Source: Megalopta genalis (Eukaryota; Arthropoda; Insecta; Hymenoptera; Halictidae). Taken from it: a stretch of 64,000 nucleotides of DNA. The notes beneath the pieces are model-generated. The model had not been told where the DNA came from. It saw only the letters and a list, made by a program, of their open reading frames with translations, and searched no databases. Location: positions 3,248,001-3,312,000 of the forward strand of contig NC_135029.1 of the NCBI RefSeq assembly GCF_051020955.1. Reading direction: 5' to 3'. Made by a program: the position numbers and the translations under genes. Numbering within the stretch: position 1 is the stretch's first letter; each line of letters begins with the position of its first letter. Positions 59,387 through 64,000 of this stretch are shown piece after piece.

Positions 59387-60776
59387 TCACCAATGTGCAT
59401 TGTGCTTTTCTACTGTTTTCTTGATAAATTCACTATGATTAGCGTACAAATTTAGTTTTTCATCAACATCCATCCATTTAACATTGCGTGCATCATCTCC
59501 AGCTATTAATGATATTTGACCAATAATACTACAATCAGTGTCATGGAAATTTGAAGCTATAGTTTCCATCCAAGCATTATCAGTATTCCTAGGATCGTCT
59601 ACATATCCTTTGTAAATTTCTTCTCCCTTTTCAAAAAAATCTTTCAGGGATTCTTCTAATTCTTTCCTTGTTGTATCATCTTTTTCTAAAGAGTTCAAAG
59701 CTTCTTCCATAAATTCTCTTTTAAGAGTAATCGATACTGTTTCTCCTGGATCAACCATACCACCGGGTATAGCCCATTCTCCAGAATCGCGTCTTTGTAT
59801 TGCAACAAATTGTAAAATTGGTTTGTTCGAATATTTGTTTATTTCTATTTCTTTGGAAGTACTTTGTTTCCATCGTGTTACGATTGGATCTGCGGCATGA
59901 TTTGGACCCCATCGCCCTAAAAGACCGCGACCAATAATACCAGTACGGCCGATAGGATTCAAAGGATAACCATTCTCATCTATACAATAATCTTCATTAA
60001 AACTCTTACGGTTTATACGATCTATTAAAAATAAATTTATTTGTAGAAAAGCGTTAAAACATCTAATATTATACAGAACTTAAAATACTTATGTAAGTAT
60101 ACTTATAAGAACTTATAATATTTATAAAAACTAACGGTTATGTTTAAATTGCTGCGTATGTCTAATAATTTAATCTAACCATTACAACAAACAGCATTAT
60201 TAAATACTTAAAATGAAAAGATTTTCCAAAAATTTATGATAATTAGTATTATAAAATAAAACAGGTATATCTATTTTTTTTATATAAACATGAAAATTGT
60301 AAATAATTATCATTGAAATTTTCTCAACACTCTAACCGAAATAATTCACTCTTGTCAGTATGTAGTTCAAGTCTTTCTATAAACTTTATGAAATATTTTC
60401 ACAGATTCTCAGAGTAATTTTTTCATAGATATATTTCTAGCATTTCAGAATAAATAATGAAAATAATTTTAAGATATTTAAATTAAAATTGGAAGAATTT
60501 TAGGGTTAGGTTGAAATATCTTTAATAATCCTAAAAAAAACAGAGTATATGTCCGAAATATAATTCCTTACCGTCAAGAGAATTCCATTTCGGTTTAAAT
60601 GAAGCTTCTCCAATTTCCGGATCCGCCCAAGGTTTACCAGTCAGAACTGAAGCGGTGTATTTAACTGGTTTATATTTTAAAAACTCGACATTCCATGGCA
60701 CTTTGTCTTCAGGTACTACGAATCGTTTTATATTGCTGGAAGCATAAAAGACCTCCCTACATTTATAATGCATCAT
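59387..60776 (-). CDS. Nudt9: ADP-ribose pyrophosphatase NUDT9
   Basis: Two exons on the minus strand, 60776-60572 and 60021-59387, joined in phase 1, give about 279 aa. Conserved blocks in order: [56 protein letters not shown], the Nudix box [16 protein letters not shown] with its catalytic glutamates, and [22 protein letters not shown]9 hydrolyses ADP-ribose to AMP and ribose 5-phosphate and is mitochondrial in animals. The complete RE-xx-EE Nudix motif argues for an active enzyme, unlike the TRPM2 NUDT9-H domain. The start is uncertain: ATGs at 60776 and 60773 open MMHYKCREV, another lies upstream, and a targeting exon could be missing. It converges with DELE1. Confidence 0.9.
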
Positions 60777-62372
60777 TCTGGAGGTAGTTACGTGCATAGA
60801 ATTATATTTTAAAATACGTGTTATATGTTGCACATAGCACACCGTGATGTAGTTACATATGTACATCGGGAGCTAGACTCTCTAGTTACGAGATAAAGGT
60901 AGAGGACACAGTTACCGACAAAATGAGACGAAAACATGGGTTTATGTTTATGCACAATTATACAGATATTTGGTAATATAAGTCTTAGAGAATAAAGAAT
61001 TTTACAAATACGAAAATTTTGAAATAATGCATAAAACGTCCTGTATGATCTACCAAAGAATTGCTCTTTTCATCAAACCAATTTCTCACCCTTCTACGGG
61101 CGACAATTTTATCAATAAACAAGGAATTTTCAATAAACAGATATACAAGGTGTTCCACAATTATTTTAACAGCCGAAAATGAGGGGTAGCTGAGGTCATT
61201 TGAAGTAACTTTTTCCTTTGCGAAAATGCAATCTGCGGCTTTGTTTACGAGTTATTAACGGAAAACACTGACCAATGAGAGGTGACGGCGCGAAGTTCGA
61301 GAGCCCGCAGCACGAGGCTTTGACAGATGGTCGGGACGGACTCGAGCCGCGTTCGAAGTATTGAACAAATCACGAAGCGAGAACTTTCCGGATTTTTTTT
61401 ACTGCGTAACAGTGATATTTTTAAGAAAAATATCACCTTTACTTTAGAACGTCTGAAGAATATTTACTAATTTTTCGGACCCGAAATAGTAAGTAATTTA
61501 ATCGTGACGGCCGTTTTAATTTTCTAGTGTGCATGACATCTTGTGTGTAACATATGAAATTTTTAAGCAAGGTGTACAGTGAAGATTAACAAAGTACGTA
61601 AATGATATTTTAATTTAAATAATTCCGTGTCCGAACACAGTTCAACGAATGATGCGCAAAGCTAATTTAATAAATAATAATCGTGTTGGTTAGAAGTTTG
61701 CATCGATATTGACCGGAATAGTGAAATAATGTAATCACATACTATCAGGGGGGCTCGACTTCAAATTCAATATGGCAGTTTATTTAATTCTTTTCTGCCA
61801 AACAACTGGTTACGCCACCTGTGATAAAATGTAGAAAATTCTACCTTATTTAAACTCAATTCTAGTTGTACGCTTAGACCTCTTTTACATGGTGATTTGT
61901 GAGTGTCGCGATTCACGTTCAATACACTGTATTTGAAGTTAGATTCAAATGGGACTTGCGAGAATTGCCGTATGAACATTCCCATTGAATTACACGTACG
62001 GTCGGTATCCATCAAACGCGAACAGCCGTGTCAAAGACCTGACATCTTATGTATTTTTTTGTCTCAGGTTTGGAGCTTGGAGCTTGGAGCGTTCTAACTA
62101 TGTAATAACCCTTCTGTAATAACTTCACGGTGTAAGTGGATAACTTTCAATTAAATACCGTGTTATCGAAGTTAGGTAATGTAGAAAATTGTAATGGAGT
62201 CAAAAATACATATATATTTTTAGTTGCAATATCTCGCCATCGTGGACACAGCAGTGTTCTCATCTCATGCACAATATGCACAATGGTCCGCAATGGTTCC
62301 AACCATTGCGATGTAAAAGAGTTAAGGTGACGTGTATCCTATTTTTCAGTTTCTTGGCTGTGGTTTTGTAAA
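60777..62372. other. Intergenic region between NUDT9 and coatomer gamma
   Basis: Contains the second copy of the TA-target element family (61146-61545). The rest shows no supported exon. NUDT9 and coatomer gamma are divergent, so both promoters fall in this stretch. Confidence 0.5.
61146..61545. mobile_element. Non-autonomous TA-target element, dispersed family copy B
   Basis: Starts CAAGGTGTTCC after TA and shares an internal block with 11363-11789 in the same orientation: GAGGTCATT, GAAGTAACTTTTTCCTT, AATCTGCGGCTTTGTTT and ACTGACCAATGA. The right end, GACATCTTG near 61545, is only a rough complement of the left end, so the boundary is approximate. Confidence 0.55.
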
Positions 62373-64000
62373 ATGAATACATTTAAACGGGATAAGAAAG
62401 AGGAGGAAGATGGTAACTATGAACATACGTGGTTTACCTCTCATATTAATGTAAGTTTTAAGTTGTAATTGAAACTAAACGGGTCAGCCACGTTCTTGTG
62501 ACAGTTCCTACCGAACAGGTTGAGACTTTTTCGTAAAAGTTCGAAGAAACTGTAGTATTTCTTAACTGAAATCTTTCCATCTGTATCTCTTACCCGAGTG
62601 ATATTCAGATGGTCGATTTTATCATGTTTTACTTAACGTAATCTTTTTTTCTTTAGGTGGGGGGAATCCTTTCCAAAATTTGGGGAAGACAACTGTTCTC
62701 CAGGAAGCACGTACCTTTAATAATACACCAGTTAATCCAATAAAATGCGCGCACATTCTTACAAAACTATTGTACCTGTTGAATCAAGGAGAACAGTTAG
62801 GGACAATGGAGGCCACAGAAGCATTTTTTGCTATGACCAAATTGTTTCAATCCAAGGATGTTGTGCTAAGACGTTTGGTGTATCTAGGTATCAAAGAACT
62901 CAGTTCTTTGGCGGAAGATGTGATCATAGTGACCTCTAGTCTAACGAAAGATATGACTGGAAAAGAAGATTTGTATAGAGCTGCAGCTATAAGAGCATTA
63001 TGTACTATCACGGATGCTGGAATGTTAGCAGCTATTGAACGATATATGAAGCAAGCTATCGTAGATCGTTCTCCTGCAGTTTCTAGCGCAGCCCTGGTTT
63101 CTTCGTTACATTTGACCAATATATCTGAAGATGTTGCACGCAGATGGGCAAACGAAGCCCAAGAAGCATTAAATTCCAACAATGTAATGGTTCAGTATCA
63201 TGCTCTGGGTGTTTTATATCAAGCTCGAAAATCTGATAAACATGCGGTAGTTAAGTTAGTTGCAAAACTTATGAGAACCAGTCCAAAGAGTCCCTATGCT
63301 GCTTGTATGTTAATTAGAATGGCATGTAAAATACTGGACGGAAGCGAAGAATTAGTAAGTTTCCTTGAATGTTGTTTGCGACAAAAATCGGAAATGGTGG
63401 TGTACGAGGCTGCGCATGGATTGGTGAACCTCACCAAAGCTGCTTCTAGGGACATAGCTCCAGCCATTAGTGTTCTTCAACTGTTTTGCGGATCGCCTAA
63501 ACCGGCTTTAAGATTTGCAGCAGTTAGAACACTGAATAAGGTTACAATGATCCACCCAGCGGAAGTCACAGCTTGTAACCTGGACTTAGAAAATTTGATC
63601 ACAGATTCTAACAGGTCGATTGCTACACTAGCAATCACCACTCTTTTAAAAACCGGTGCGGAAAGTTCGGTAGATCGATTAATGAAACAAATTGCTACTT
63701 TCGTATCCGAAATCTCAGACGAATTTAAGGTCATAGTTGTTCAAGCCATAAGGTTAGTAACCAATGAACACGTTCCTCTTTAATTGAGTTACTTTTGATC
63801 GATGAGTTACAAGGAATTTCATTCGAATTCATTTTTAATTTGAATTTTTTTTAGAGCTTTATGTCAGAAGTTCCCCCGCAAGCATGTGGTTCTTATGAAT
63901 TTTCTGTCTGCTATGTTAAGAGACGAGGGAGGCCTTGAATACAAGGCAGCAATCGCGGACACAATAATTGCTGTTATGGAAGTAAACGCTGAGGCAAAGG
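62373..64000 (+). CDS. gammaCOP: Coatomer subunit gamma (gamma-COP), 5' part, cut by the window edge
   Basis: Exons 62373-62412, 62657-63752 and 63855 to beyond 64000. The first exon encodes [13 protein letters not shown] and joins by G-GT to [19 protein letters not shown], the conserved N-terminus. The alpha-solenoid adaptin-like N-domain follows, with signature blocks [102 protein letters not shown] and RLMKQI. Gamma-COP is part of the F-subcomplex of the COPI coat, which shapes vesicles for Golgi-to-ER and intra-Golgi transport. About 415 residues are present out of roughly 870 expected. If the first exon were read through its donor it would diverge from the family, which supports the splice at 62413. 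Confidence 0.95.

Overview
The window looks like nuclear DNA of an insect, most probably a hymenopteran and perhaps a bee. It is very AT-rich between islands of GC-richer coding sequence. Genes are split by GT-AG introns, and exon-level matches are to animal families: coatomer gamma, Integrator subunit 2, TIM8, PEX3, DELE1, NUDT9, an SLC16 transporter and CBM14 chitin-binding proteins. Mariner and TTAA-target (piggyBac-type) elements are frequent. The species assignment is inference; no search could be run.

Layout. 1-2.5 kb: intergenic. 2.5-12.2 kb (+): ten-exon monocarboxylate-transporter-like gene, including a 39-nt microexon and a large inverted/tandem repeat in an intron. 13.5-13.8 kb (-): last exon of an unrecognised gene, with a GC-rich block near 14.6-14.8 kb that may belong to it. 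16.3-22.3 kb (-): four phase-0 exons of a proline-rich secreted protein; its first intron holds a 951-bp TTAA element filled with sixteen 44-bp palindromic units, and a second TTAA element abuts its 5' end. 22.6-33.8 kb: mostly non-coding, with a candidate signal-peptide exon (29.5 kb, +), a cysteine-containing terminal exon (30.5 kb, -), a fold-back element and a 30-bp minisatellite.

33.8-42.4 kb: a family of CBM14 (peritrophin-A) genes. Three are in direct order on + and one truncated copy is inverted. A decayed mariner, itself hit by a TTAA element, sits in one of the duplicated spacers. 44.2-45.3 kb (-): small coiled-coil gene of unknown function. 47.4-52.5 kb (-): Integrator subunit 2.

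53.3-58.6 kb (+): TIM8, PEX3 and DELE1 in a row; TIM8 and PEX3 are only 123 nt apart. 59.4-60.8 kb (-): NUDT9 ADP-ribose pyrophosphatase, convergent with DELE1. 62.4 kb to the end (+): coatomer gamma, cut by the window edge. The right half is a housekeeping cluster (transcript processing, mitochondrial import and stress signalling, peroxisome biogenesis, nucleotide clean-up, vesicle coat). The left half is secreted or membrane genes embedded in repeats. I found no convincing tRNA, rRNA, CRISPR or bacterial-type feature. The strongest unusual items are the mobile-element structures, the chitin-binding gene family and several coding exons that belong to no gene I recognise.
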